NCBI GenBank assembly: GCA_014529385.2 | Contig: CM043959.1 | Location: forward strand, 16,741,309 to 16,805,308 | Reading direction: 5' to 3' | Source: Adiantum capillus-veneris | Lineage: Eukaryota > Streptophyta > Polypodiopsida > Polypodiales > Pteridaceae | Length of the DNA: 64,000 bases | Part shown: piece after piece, positions 32,315-42,755 of the stretch | How positions within the stretch are numbered: the first letter of the stretch is position 1 | Layout of the letters: each line of letters starts with the position of its first letter | The notes under the pieces: model-generated | Database searches by the model: none | The model's input: only the letters and a program-made list of their open reading frames with translations | Told to the model about the DNA's origin: nothing | Translations under genes and position numbers: made by a program

Positions 32315-33285
32315 ATTAAAGCTTAAATTTAAAATACAAAGTAGTAAGTAAAGCTTACACCTAAGTGCAAAGTTACCATTAATGTTTAATTTAAGAGTGC
32401 AAATCTACCTTTGAAGCTTAACTTAATGATGCATAAATACTCTTAGCACTCAACCCTAATTGCGAGGTTTTCATTAAAGATTAAACCTAAAATACAAGGT
32501 AGTCACTAAAGCTTACACCTAACTGCAAAGTTACCATTAAAGATTAGCCGGCTTAAGAGTGCAAATCTACCTTTGAAGCTTAGCTTAATGATGCATAGAT
32601 ACTCCTAGCACTTAACCCTAATTGCGAGGTTTCCATTAAAGCTTAAACCTAAAATACAAGGTAGTCATTCAAGCTTACATCTAAGTGCAAAGTTACCATT
32701 AAAGCTTAGCTTAAGAGTGCAAATCTACCTTTGAAGCTTAGGTTAATGATGCATAGATACTCTTAGCACTTAACTTTAATTGTGAGGTTTCCATTAAAGC
32801 TTAAACCTAAAATACAAGGTAGGCACTAAAGCTTCCACCTAAGTGCAAAGTTACGATTAAAGCTTAGCTTACAAGTGCAAATCTACCTTTGAAGCTTAAC
32901 TTTATGATGCATAAATACTCTTATCACTTAACCCTAATTGCAAGGTTTTCATTGAAGCTTAAACCTAAAATACAAGGCAGTTACTAAAGTTTATACCTAA
33001 GTGAAAAGTTACCATTAATGCTTAACTTAGGAGTGCAAATCTACCCTTGAAGCTTAATTTTATGATGCATAGATACTCTTATCACTTAACTCTAATTGTG
33101 AGGTTTCCATTAAAGCTTAAACCTAAAAATGCAAGGTAGTCACTAAAGCTTACATCTAAGTGAAAAGTTACCATTAAAGCTTAGATTACGAGTGCAAATC
33201 TACCTTTGAAGCTTAACTTAATGATGCATAACTACCATTAATACTTAACATTAATTCCAAGGTTGTCATTAAAGCTTAAACCTAA
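32315..33285 (-). repeat. Tandem array, about 160-bp period, in H 3' LTR
   Basis: Phrases GAGGTTTCCATTAAAGCTTA, AAGTGCAAAGTTACCATT and GTGCAAATCTACCTTTGAAG recur at about 160-bp steps (starts near 32315, 32473, 32635, 32798, 32950, 33110), six units plus a partial one. The array lies downstream of the TATA box on the element strand, so it is transcribed. Confidence 0.85.
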
Positions 33286-33618
33286 AATGATGCACATAAA
33301 CCTTGCTAGTATTAAAACACATGGATTAATTAATCCTACTAGAAATGAAGATTATCTCCTTTAAACAAGAGGGAAGTGGGATTGAAGTCCTTCTTGAAGA
33401 GATGTGAGGCTCAAGGAAGAAAAAAAGGGATTTAGGATGAAGAGGAAGGAGAGAGGAGCTTCTTCACAAAACCCTCAAGGGTTTGGCCTTCAAGAGAGGG
33501 AGAGAGCAAGAGCAAGGTTTAATGGAATCCTTGATTTACTTAAGCATAATCTTGAGCATGGAAAGTATGCAAGTAGCTTAGCAATATGTGTGTATAAAAT
33601 TACAAAGGAGAGGGGTGC

Positions 33619-33625
33619 TTATATA
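33619..33625 (-). promoter_or_regulatory. TATA box of element H 3' LTR
   Basis: Minus-strand TATATAAGCAC, about 490 bp from the LTR start, directly downstream of the 29-bp repeats. The equivalent in the other LTR is at 40480-40486. Confidence 0.65.
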
Positions 33626-33647
33626 GGAAATGGTGGATATTCTTTTT

Positions 33648-33821
33648 TCAATTCCTATTGGACTCCAATTCTCTTCTCAATTTCTATTGGACCCCAATTC
33701 TCTTCTCAAATCCTATTGGACCCCAATTCTCCTCTCAAATGCTATTGGACCCCATTTCTCTTCTCAAATGCTATTGGACCCTAATTCTCTTCTTCATTCC
33801 TATTGAACTCCAATTTTCTTC
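33648..33821 (-). repeat. 29-bp repeats upstream of the H TATA box (six units)
   Basis: Unit CTATTGGACCCCAATTCTCT plus CTTCTCAAAT, six head-to-tail copies. On the element strand they lie immediately upstream of TATATAA. Each contains CTATTGG, the reverse complement of a CCAAT box, so each unit offers CCAATAG on the element strand. Confidence 0.85.
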
Positions 33822-34114
33822 TTAGTTCTTATCTCTTAACCTCATCTTTCAATCTAGTTAATCCCTTTTTCTCCCAATTTGGGATCTAGATCAGTTCCCA
33901 CACGGATTTTGACGAAGAAGTATAAAAATAATCTTAATCTTTTTGGAAAAATATAGGAATGACGTAATTTCTTATCCAAAATATCATTGTCTTTTCATTC
34001 TGGAGTAAAGTCTCGTTGTCCGCATGACTTCTTTGTCGGTCTTGCTTTTTCTAAATTATTTTCTAGGCTGGAAAAAGTTCTGAATGGCTCTAGGATTTAG
34101 GGAGGGACCTTACA

Positions 34115-34131
34115 AACTCCCCAACAAAAAG
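34115..34131 (-). promoter_or_regulatory. Polypurine-like tract of element H
   Basis: The minus strand reads CTTTTTGTTGGGGAGTT ending at the LTR start TGTAAGG. It is similar to TTAGTTGGGG before the LTR of element A. Confidence 0.6.
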
Positions 34132-35100
34132 AAAGAGTTTTCCTAAGCTTGGGACATGCTTTAGAGAATAGTCAGACTCGATCTTCGATCAACTTATGAT
34201 TGAAGATGGTCAGTAACTTTAGAGTATTTAGATTAAAGAACAGTGAAGCTGGTATGGACCTTGAATAATACACTTCTCTTGTAATTTGTAGTGCTGACTC
34301 AAAATTCTTAATCATAAAGAAGTCTTAATGACTCGGGGTTACTTTAATTACTGAGTGTGATCTTACTCGACTAGATATTTTTCCTTTGGTGTGACCGGAT
34401 TGTGTTTCTCTTGTGAGGTCTGAAGATCATTTCTTTACTTCGCTCTCTATCTAGCCTCAATACGCTTTGTAAAAATCTTACCATTTACCTAGACTTTAAC
34501 TTTTTCCATTTTGAGTGTTCACTCAATTCACTATTAATATCATCCAGCTGATACCATGTTCTTGACAGTTAAAGGATTTCATATTGATCATTCAATTAAT
34601 CTTGCAATATCTCCTTCCTTGTGTACCCAATTTATTTCCTCCGTCCTTATTTTTCTTTTGCCTATAGCTTACTGTCTCATCTTTCACTTGGTAATTAGAT
34701 ATTTCATGTATCATAACAACTAGACTTGTAAAACACCATAGACGATTTGAATCTCAAAAGAATTGACTGACTAGAGATGCTTGAATTCCATAATATGACG
34801 ATTGATTACATCATAATTTCCAGTTGTCTTTGGCAGACTTGTAGCAAAGTCCATACTCAAACATTCCCACTTCATGTGAGGAATATCTAGGGGCTGAAGC
34901 TTTCAGGTAGTAAAGAAAACCATTTGCTAAGGTATAGTCAGTTAAGTGTTCCCTCGGGTTCTAAGCTTGAATCTCTTGCACAAGAGGTCTAAAATAGCGG
35001 TCTGCCTGAATTTCTTGTTGAACTTCCTCGGGTAAAGAAGAGCTAAGGAGTGAATTAGTCAGGATTGATGAGGATAGGACTGCTGGTCAAGAGGTCTTTG
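34132..35100 (-). pseudogene. Element H integrase core scrap
   Basis: On the minus strand QPLDIPHMKWECLSMDF and TSLPKTTGNYDV (about 34900-34810) match the start of the chromovirus integrase catalytic core, including its first Asp. Element A has QPLDIPQMKWELISMDF at the same place. Upstream, EEVQQEIQADRYFRPL and LTDYTLANGFLYYLKA fit the linker and zinc-domain start. The second Asp and Glu are not readable, and between about 34750 and 34132 only weak traces remain. It identifies H as a chromovirus derivative. Confidence 0.7.
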
Positions 35101-35460
35101 AGTCTATTGAAGACAGCATCTCCTCCCCCCAAAAAAAAAAGCGCTATCCTCAACTCGAATAAAATACGTAATTGATGAAGCTTCTTGGATACATCTTGCA
35201 ACTTAACTTCTTGTTAACACTTTCAACTTGACTTCTCTCTTACACTTCTTCATCCCTAAAAATCTGCTAATATAATATGGGAGTCATGGAAAATCTTTCT
35301 TAATAAGCCATCTTCTTCAATAATTCATCATGTTTGTGGCTTCTTTGATACGTTACTTCTTCTTTATAAGCTACTAGTAATCTCTTCTTTATCAGCACTT
35401 GTTATCCTCTTATTTTTTCATTCTTCACTCTCTTGTAACTTAGTCATTTTCTTATATGAT

Positions 35461-36055
35461 GGCGTCTTGGCAAGAAGACTTAGTTCTTCCTGTATGCATC
35501 TCTCACTTGTAGAGTGTAGATGAGGCAATTAAAAGACAGTTCTTAGAGCGATACAAAGATCTCCTCTTTCCTCAGTCAAATTCTTGTGTCGGCCAGACGA
35601 TATGGAAGACATGGCGACATCTCACAAGAGTGACTCTTTGGGGTAGAGACCATTTTCACAACAATACCTTACTTGCTATGGTTACAGAGGCTTTGGGACT
35701 TGGCCCTCGATACTACTGCGTCAAAAGGATACGAGATCCTGGGTTCTCTGCAAGGTTGTTCTTGCTTGTGCAGTTTATCCCCCATTCCAAGATTTGCCTC
35801 GATACCATTTGGAGTCTTCTTCTTAGAGGTCCCTTTCTTTTCTCAGTTCATACCAGAGAAATTGCTCAAGCTATTTCTCGTAGAAGCATTCCAGAGGGTG
35901 AGCGTCCTAACATGTGTGGTGCTTGCGATACTTGATTATGTGACCATATATTAGAGGATCTTCATGAGTTGTAAACTTTCTTGTCTCTCTCTGTAATTAC
36001 TTCATGTCTCCCTTGTAATCTTTTTTGGCTTTAATTAAAGAAATAACCCTTTTTT
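35461..36055 (+). other. Plus-strand ORF of unknown origin inside element H
   Basis: A frame starting MASWQEDLVLPVC (about 35461) is open, apart from one TAG at about 35512, to the TGA at about 35935. It has QTIWKTWRHLTRVTLW, LAMVTEALGLGPRYYC, IRDPGFSARLFLL and PNMCGACDT. It runs opposite to element H and ends with a 3' flank that looks like an mRNA end (GCTTTAATTAAAGAAATAAC, then an A-rich tail GAAAAATTTG at about 36056). Reading it as a retroposed or captured sequence is an inference. I do not recognise the protein. It could also be chance openness in decayed DNA. Confidence 0.3.
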
Positions 36056-37020
36056 GAAAAATTTGAGTATTGTCCGTACTTCTTTGTCTTGAAATGTCTG
36101 TCTCTCCTCTTTAATTAAATTCTTAAGGACATCTCTATTTAGTGCTTTCAGCAAAGGGTCTTCTGTTTATGATAGTCTTGAGTAAAAATTCCAACTTTGA
36201 GTTCTTGGCTAACTCATAAGTTTGTTTTCTTAATCTTCTTCGGAGTTTAAATGTCTGCAATATTTATGAGCTTATCTATTACATTTTTTCATCTTGATTC
36301 CTTGTGAGTTTGTTTTTTTTAAAAGCACATCTCTTTTACTGTCTTTTCTAGTTGTCTTGAGATGGTATAAGTAGAAGTTTACTTTCAAAATCTGAAAAAT
36401 AAGATTGGACCATACCATATCTCTGTGGTCCCAATCCCAGCTTTCTCTCATCATTCCAATCCCTAAATTATTCATAGTTGTACGCGTCCCCATAGGGCTA
36501 ACCCTGTAACTTCCTTCGACTCACACGTTCTTCATTTCTTAGTAGAAATGACACTTTCCTTAAGAGAGAAAAGTTTGATAAGGTGTCTCAACATAACTAA
36601 CGTGTTCTCTGGTTTGGCTATCCCCATTCTTTCAGGACTATCCTATAAACTTCTTCTACTTGAATATTCCAAGCCATCAGTAATTTCAAAACGAGTCTTG
36701 CTATATATACTTATAGCTTTATCTGTGGCTAATCACAAGAACTTCTTGGATTTCTTCATTACTACTCAGAATTATCTTCCAATAAATGTCCCAAAAATTA
36801 ATTCTTCATGTGGCAGCTACTTTACCCAATCTTGTTCCTTATTACTAAGCTTAAGGGAGAATGACAAGTAAAGTTCAATAAAAGTTTCATCCATGCCACT
36901 TTCATGTGTCTTCGCACAAGTGCATACGTCTTCATTCATTTATGCCACTTCCATGTATCTTCGCACAAGTGCATTACCTATTCTTTCACAAATTTTTATA
37001 TCGTTCATTTCCAACTTTAC
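36056..37020. other. Unreadable interior of element H
   Basis: Expected to hold gag to RT, but I find no gag, protease or RT motif on the minus strand. A small 20-25-bp repeated phrase (CACTTTCATGTGTCTTCGCA and CACTTCCATGTATCTTCGCA) occurs at about 36896-36990. Confidence 0.45.
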
Positions 37021-37023
37021 TCA

Positions 37024-37184
37024 CACTTCCCACTTGCTTAAATCCCAAGGACAAGTATAAGTTTCTGGAAGTAAGAGCTCCCTAAAATGTTCCAGCATAG
37101 CGAGCTTTCAATCTAGCGTAGCTGCTTCCATCCTCTCATAGATAACCCACTGAATTTCTTTTGGCAGATCCCAAGCCAGCTTGA
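37024..37184 (-). pseudogene. Primer-site-proximal ORF remnant of element H
   Basis: The minus strand reads FKLAWDLPKEIQWVIYERM, EAATLD-stop-KLAMLEHF, RELLLPETYTCPWDLSKW. Its position (about 140 bp inside the primer site) and the pattern M-x-x-A-A, M-x-x-x-x-E-L/I, P-x-x-T-x-x-W-x-x-S-K resemble the ORF at 2658-2840 in element A. Similarity is weak but collinear. Function unknown. Confidence 0.35.
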
Positions 37185-37320
37185 AATTTTTTGAATAATT
37201 ATTGGAAACATCAAGACTTGATTTTGTAATATAATTGAAATTTGGGTGCTAGATAGAGTTTTTTTTCTCTCATGCATTAATCTTAAATCCAAAATTACAA
37301 GGTCTAAGATTCAAAATTAG

Positions 37321-37332
37321 GCTTTGATACCA
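37321..37332 (-). promoter_or_regulatory. Primer-binding site of element H, tRNA-Met type
   Basis: Minus strand TGGTATCAAAGC, two bases inside the LTR end (CTCACT-AG-TGG). It has the same G-to-A change as element A. Confidence 0.88.
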
Positions 37333-39174
37333 CTAGTGAGGGCCATACCCAGACTCGACCCTACTCACCTCCCTCATTCCTCCAGACCGTTCTAGGGAAT
37401 GACGTAGATCTATCTGTAGGTATCCCTCCCACTTGGGACCGACACTCAGACAGGACTCCGGTCTATCTCGAATGCCAACCCAAGGGGGTACATCCCTTCA
37501 TTCAATGATTCTATCCGCTTCTCAAAATCAATCTGTCCTTGACAGCTTTTCGCACCCAAAATCATGGTCCTTAGTTTTGATTCTCTTGATCTTTAACTTA
37601 AGGATCTGCTCTTGCTTTCTTGTTCTCCCTTGGTTCATGGCGATAACCCCTTTTTCCTGACAAACATGTACAACAGTTATCACTTTCCCCTAAGAAGGGG
37701 GATCTTGCAATCCTACCCAGTCTCGCCGTTCCCTATTACTCATTTTTATCTCACGTAGTCCTAGTGTTTAACATAAAAAATTTAAATCAACATCCGGCCA
37801 TCTGACCCTTCGGATCCGCCCACCCACCGAACCATTTCATGAAAATCCCTTCCCAAGGTAGTACTTAACTACTACAAAATCAGGAAGATAGCATTCTATC
37901 AAACATCATCAAACAACAAGCAACATGCAATCTGTTGCATATCCTCGTTCAGGGAAATTCACCTGGTTGTTCGCACTTGATCTTTATTTAGAAACTTTTA
38001 ATTCATTTCCTTTCCTTTATCTGCTATAATTAGCTTGTAACTGGTTTCCTAACTAATTAGAAAACACATTTAGTTTCAACCAATTCATCTTGCTTCCCTA
38101 TTCAAGCCAAGATAATTGGTTACAAGCCATCAAAATGACAACACCTTCACAATATTTCCAAGAATTAAGTGTTTGGGAAAGGCTCATTAAGTGATTTAAT
38201 CGTTCATTCCTAAGTATTTTATTTGGAGAGGTATAGCATCATCTGGTGACAGATGCACAGGATAGCATATTCCTAGCCTTTCCAGTTCCTTTTTAAGCAA
38301 CCAAGTTGAACAAATTTCCTTAATTAAATTCACATCATCCTCCCTGAGTATGACCTTCTCATCCAACTATTGGCATCAGGCCATACCTGGATTATGGCCG
38401 ATTCTCAATAAGATACCGCGGGTACCTTACCCCGCCAGGCAAAAATAAAACAAACCCATTCATCCCTTATATCTCGGGCATGAATGACCTAGGTATAACA
38501 ACTTGCCGATTACGCTACCCTAGCTGAAAAGGGTCAATCTCCATCAAGTTCCCCAAGAGAATCCTCTCAATGGGCCGCCCTTTCAATCAAATTGACCCCA
38601 AGAAGATCCATCTTGATTTTCGATCATTTCCAGACAATCTTCAAAACTCCTAGTTAAATCTATGTTTTGCAATGGGCTATCCCTATCACCTCTCGAGATT
38701 CCTTTTTAACTCCTAGTTGGTAATTTCCAGGTTCTTTCATTTATCAACCTTAATTCCTACTTTCATTAATTATCTACCAGCCAAGTTTATTTAGAAAATA
38801 CAAGCGAATTTTTGCCATAGGCATTTGATGGTTAATATCTCTTCAAAAATGCCAACTTTTTTAAAGTTCAATCCCCGTTTTGTATGATTCACAGGTTTTT
38901 GTAATCCTTTGCCATCCATGGAGCATCTCCATAGAAGCTTGTAGAGTTTTCGGTTCAAACAACACGGAAATCAATTCCACGAAGTTATCCCGTATCTCCC
39001 CCATCTCGTATTTGCAAACAAACTTAAAATTGATAACTTAAGAAATACTCTTCAATACCAAAAATTGAACTACTTATATCGAGCTTAGACAACTACTCTT
39101 TTCTTATGGTGCCTATAGCTTTCCATTTAGGAAGCTAGAAGGTCGTCCTATAATTTATGAGTTTTCGAGCTTTC

Positions 39175-40130
39175 CATTAAAGCTGAAAGCTAAAATACAA
39201 GATAGTTACTAAAGTTTACACCTAAGTGCAAAGTTACCATTAATTCTTAGCTTAAGAGTGAAAATCTACCTTTGAAGCTTAACTTAATGATGCATAAATA
39301 CTCTTAGCACTCAAACCTAATTGCGAGGTTTCCATTAAAGCTTAAACCTAAAATACAAGTAGTCACTAAAGCTTACACCTAAGTGCAAAGTTACCATTAA
39401 AGCTTAGCCGGCTTAAGAGTGCAAATCTACCTATGAAGCTTAGCTTAATGATGCATAGATACTCTTAGCACTTAACCCTAATTGCGAGGTTTTCATTAAA
39501 GCTTAAATCTAAAATACAAGGTAGTCACTAAAGCTTACATCTAAGTGCAAAGTTACCATTAAAGCTTAGCTTAAGAGTGCAAGTCTACCTTTGAAGCTTA
39601 GCTTAATGATGCATAGATACTCTTAGCACTTAACTCTAATTGCGAGGTTTCCATTAAAGTTTAAATCTAAAATACAAGGTAGGCACTAAAGCTTCCACCT
39701 AAGTGCAAAGTTACCATTAAAGTTTAGCTTATGAGTGCAAATCTACCTTTGAAGCTTAACTTTATGATACATAGATACTCTTATCACTTAACCCTAATTG
39801 CGAGGTTTTCATTAAAGCTTAAACTTAAAATACAAGATAGTCACTAAAGCTTATATCTAAGTGCAAAGTTACCATTAATGCTTAGCTTACGAGTGCAAAT
39901 CTTCCCTTGAAGCTTAACTTTATGATGCATAGATACTCTTATCACTTAACTCTAATTGTGAGGTTTCCATTAAAGCTTAAACCTAAAAATGCAAGGTAGT
40001 CACTAAAGCTTACATCTAAGTGAAAAGTTACCATTAAAGCTTAGATTACGAGTGCAAATCTACCTTTGAAGCTTAACTTAATGATGCATAACTACCATTA
40101 ATACTTAACATTAATTCCAAGGTTGTCATT
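39175..40130 (-). repeat. Tandem array, about 160-bp period, in H 5' LTR
   Basis: The same six-unit array as at 32315-33285, collinear unit by unit, so it was present in the parental element. Confidence 0.85.
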
Positions 40131-40507
40131 AAAGCTTAAACCTAAAATGATGCACATAAACCTTGCTAGTATTAAAACACATGGATTAATTAATCCTACT
40201 AGAGATGAAGATTATCTCCTTTAAACAAGAGGGAAGTGGGATTGAAGTCCTTCTTGAAGAGATGTGAGGCTCAAGGACGAAAAAAAGGGATTTAGGATGA
40301 AGAGGAAGGAGAGAGGAGCTTCTTCACAAAACCCTCAAGGGTTTGGCCTTCAATAGAGGGAGAGAGCAAGAGCAAAGTTTAATGGAAACCTTGATTTACT
40401 TAAGCATAATCTTGACCATGGCAAGTGTGCAAGTAGCTTAACAATATGTGTGTATAAAATTACAAAGGAGAGGGGGTGCTTATATAGAAAATGGTAGGTA
40501 TTTTTTC

Positions 40508-40712
40508 TCAATTCCTATTGGACCCCAATTCTCTTCTTAAATCCTATTGGATTCCAATTCTCCTCTCAAAATTGCTATTGGACCCCATTTCTCTTCTCAA
40601 ATGCTATTGGATCCCAATTCTCTTCTTCATTCCTATTGGACCCCAATTCTCTTCTCAAATGCTATTGGACCCCATTTCTCTTCTTAATTCCTATTGGACC
40701 CCAATTTTCTTC
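40508..40712 (-). repeat. 29-bp repeats upstream of the TATA box, H 5' LTR (seven units)
   Basis: Seven copies of the 29-bp unit, one carrying a 2-bp insertion. The TATA box on the element strand follows at 40480-40486. Confidence 0.85.
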
Positions 40713-41010
40713 TTAGTTCTTAACTCTTAACTTTATCTTTCAATCAAGTTAGTTCCTTTTTCTCCCAGTTCCCGATCTAAATCAGTTCCCACGCGGATTT
40801 TGAGGAAGAAATATAAAAATAATCTTAATCTTTTTGGAAAAATATAGTGATAACGTAATTTGTTATCCAAAACATCTTTGTCTTTTCATTCTGGAGTAAA
40901 GTCTCGTTGTCCGCATGACTTCTTTGTCGGTCTTGCTTTTTCTAAATTATTTTCTAGGCTGAAAAAAGTTATGAATGGCTCTAGGGTTTAGGGAGGGACC
41001 TTACAATAAA

Positions 41011-41334
41011 GATGCATCAAAATCCCTCACATCTACAATTCCATGGGAAGCAAGCAAAAAAGTTCAAAAGAAGCCTAAAAGCAAGATCTTGAGCATGGGA
41101 TGGAGGTAGGACATAAAGAAGTGGTTTGGGAGATGGGATGCATTCCACTTGCTACATGATGCCTCAATTGACTTGCAAGTGAATGAAGCTTTTCTACAAC
41201 GCCAATGTATTAAGGCTTGGGAGGAATCTGGTTGGTCCCTTGCTTCATACATTACACCACCCATATTGCTCCCAACTACAAAACCATGTTCTTCACTAAA
41301 GGGGAAATCATACTCACACTTACATGCTTGAGCA
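41011..41334 (+). pseudogene. LINE L2, C-terminal region
   Basis: Resumes after H: IPWEASKKVQKKPKSKILS, a stop, DIKKWFGRWDAFHLLHDAS, NEAFLQRQCIKAWEESG and YITPPILLPTTKPCSS, ending TGA at about 41329. It follows directly on IERVVEYMI before H, which shows it is the end of the same LINE ORF. The C-terminal zinc knuckle found in some LINEs is not seen. Confidence 0.6.
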
Positions 41335-41340
41335 TATCCC

Positions 41341-41614
41341 CTTGTTAGCCAAACGCACTTTCGCAGCCATTCGGCTTAGCTCACACTCCCTTCGATGTGA
41401 GACAGGGCGTTGGAGCAATGGAAAAGAGTCAAATTAATTGTGCACATTATTCTCACTGCAAGTTCAAGAGTTTGAGTACCACACACTACTAGAGGGCTCA
41501 TATTTTGGTCACATCCAAACTTGCTTCCCTCATATTTTTAGCCATGACTTGGACCTACACACTTTCCTCTCCTAACGGAAATGTGGGCTCTCCATTGTGA
41601 CTCTCATCATCACG
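41341..41614. other. Probable 3' flank of LINE L2, unassigned
   Basis: No gene. No poly-A or clear short tail repeat was found, so the LINE 3' end cannot be placed. Confidence 0.4.
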
Positions 41615-41775
41615 ATTTTGGATCATCAAGAGTCACTCGTCAAATTTTATCTATTCTCTTGTTTTATTTATAAGCTATCTATTCTCAACAATTTATAGGT
41701 AAGCAAGAGAATAGATAAAATGCTAAAATAAGAGAATAGATAAAATCTGATGAATGGCTCTTGATGATCCAAAAT
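41615..41775. repeat. Foldback (MITE-like) inverted repeat
   Basis: Arms of about 50 bp (41615-41664 and 41727-41775) are reverse complements with a few mismatches: ATTTTGGATCATCAAGAG outermost and TTTTATCTATTCTCTT inner, around a 62-bp loop. The loop holds a third copy of AGAGAATAGATAAAAT. No coding capacity. Size and long arms suggest a foldback MITE. A target duplication is not obvious. Confidence 0.6.
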
Positions 41776-41815
41776 TGTTGAGCTTGTAGGTTCTTGATAG
41801 CTTGTTTATGGTGTG

Positions 41816-42014
41816 TTGTTATTGATTTGGCCATAAATCCCACATGCTGTAAGAGGGTGACAGGGTGGAGAGGACTCCCTTGGTATTAACATAGTGATTG
41901 GGATGGCTTGTCTTGTGATGTGTTGTGATGCATTTTACTCAAGCTACATTGAAAAAAATGTTAATATCACTTTGTTTGGTCATGAGCAGGTATTAGTGCA
42001 ACAAGCACTCCCTT

Positions 42015-42050
<36 letters not shown>

Positions 42051-42755
42051 GTGCAATCTTTTTTGACCTAGTAGATAGTAGTTCACTCTTCTGATCATAA
42101 CCTCTTCATTCAAACTCTAATTTGGTGATCTATAGCCTCAATCAAAGAGCACGACTCCCTCTACACACTAATATAAAGATATAAATTTCCAAAGTTATGA
42201 AAGGCATTTCTGTAGCAGCAATTCTAAAGTGATCAATTTCAACAAAGCTGACTCTCATCTCTTATTTTACATACAATGTCTTTCAGCGCTCACAAGGTTT
42301 CTTCTTCTTCAGCAAGGTCCACAACCATTGTAGGAAATGATCCAATATTTCCTAAGTGTGAAGAGAGAAACACAACCACTCAACCAACGACATCAAAAAC
42401 AATGATCATGGCATACTTGGTATCGTTGCAAGAGACTGTAAACAAACAAGGTCTTGTGAGTACTTGCAATAGAGAATGTCATAGTAAGGGTTCTTGTGGT
42501 TGAGAATGAGAATCTTAAGAGGAAATTTGAGATGCAAACAATACGTTTGATGCAACTTGAAGAATAAGTCAATGAATGGGCATGCTCTGAAGGAGTACAT
42601 GAGCAGAGTAGAGCATGACATGTATTGAAAGAGAAGATATTTTACACCATGAACTGAGATGTATGGGACATGAAAAATGTATTCACAAACAAGTCTTGGG
42701 TTGATGTATGTGGTGGTAGCAATTTTGTTCCTTACTCCCCTCATGCAAGTCTGGT
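41816..42755 (+). mobile_element. LINE copy L3, 5' leader and ORF1 start only
   Basis: Shares TTGATTTGGCCATAAATCCC with 16338 and the ORF1 start with L1 and L2 (ATG at 42276, MSFSAHKVSSSSARS, then TTSKTMIMAYLVSLQETVNKQ). Degraded ORF1 sequence continues to SWVDVCGGSNF near 42755, where similarity ends. Between 41876 and 42165 it has sequence absent from L1, including a (CT)n run at 42017-42049. Confidence 0.7.

Larger units (their letters stand above)
30477..34114 (-). repeat. 3' LTR of element H
   Basis: TGTGAGGCCC to CCTTACA on the plus strand; on the element strand it starts TGTAAGGTCC and ends CTCACA. It contains 29-bp repeats (33648-33821), a TATA box (33619-33625) and a 160-bp tandem array (about 32315-33285). 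Open frames within it are chance frames repeated in both LTRs. Confidence 0.9.
30477..41005 (-). mobile_element. LTR element H: minus strand, chromovirus-derived, large LTRs
   Basis: 10,529 bp with LTRs of 3638 and 3671 bp and only 3.2 kb between them. The target duplication is ATAAA (30472-30476, 41006-41010). A tRNA-Met primer site (37321-37332) adjoins the right LTR, which sets the minus orientation, and a G-rich tract adjoins the left LTR. The interior keeps a chromovirus integrase core scrap and a primer-site-proximal ORF; gag, protease and RT are not readable. Proportions resemble LARD elements, but the integrase scrap shows descent from a coding chromovirus. LTRs differ by roughly 6-8% by eye. 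It is inserted in the 3' part of LINE L2. Confidence 0.88.
37335..41005 (-). repeat. 5' LTR of element H
   Basis: 3671 bp, collinear with 30477-34114. The outermost base at the primer-site end is mutated (AG where TG is expected). It has seven 29-bp repeats where the other LTR has six, which explains most of the length difference. Confidence 0.9.
18440..41334 (+). mobile_element. LINE copy L2, split by LTR elements D and H
   Basis: Four pieces of one LINE: 18440-18560, 28212-30476 and 41011-41334 on either side of two LTR elements, with an unassigned stretch at 28680-29299. The breaks fall inside coding sequence and the frame continues across each. The ORF1 start MSFGTR is split at ACTCG by D, and the post-RT segment IERVVEYMI is split at ATAAA by H and continues with NKDASKS. 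The 5-bp duplications prove insertion. The LINE itself is old and has stops; L2 has RT motifs but lacks the YADD segment. Confidence 0.8.

Noticed and set aside
33404-33784. 126-codon plus frame ending in YWTPILF-type repeats, and a similar one at 40491-40730
   Set aside because: The repeats are the 29-bp U3 units of the H LTRs. The frame is antisense to the element.
30477-41005. Pure non-coding LARD
   Set aside because: The proportions fit, but an integrase core scrap (QPLDIPHMKWECLSMDF) shows it derives from a coding chromovirus.
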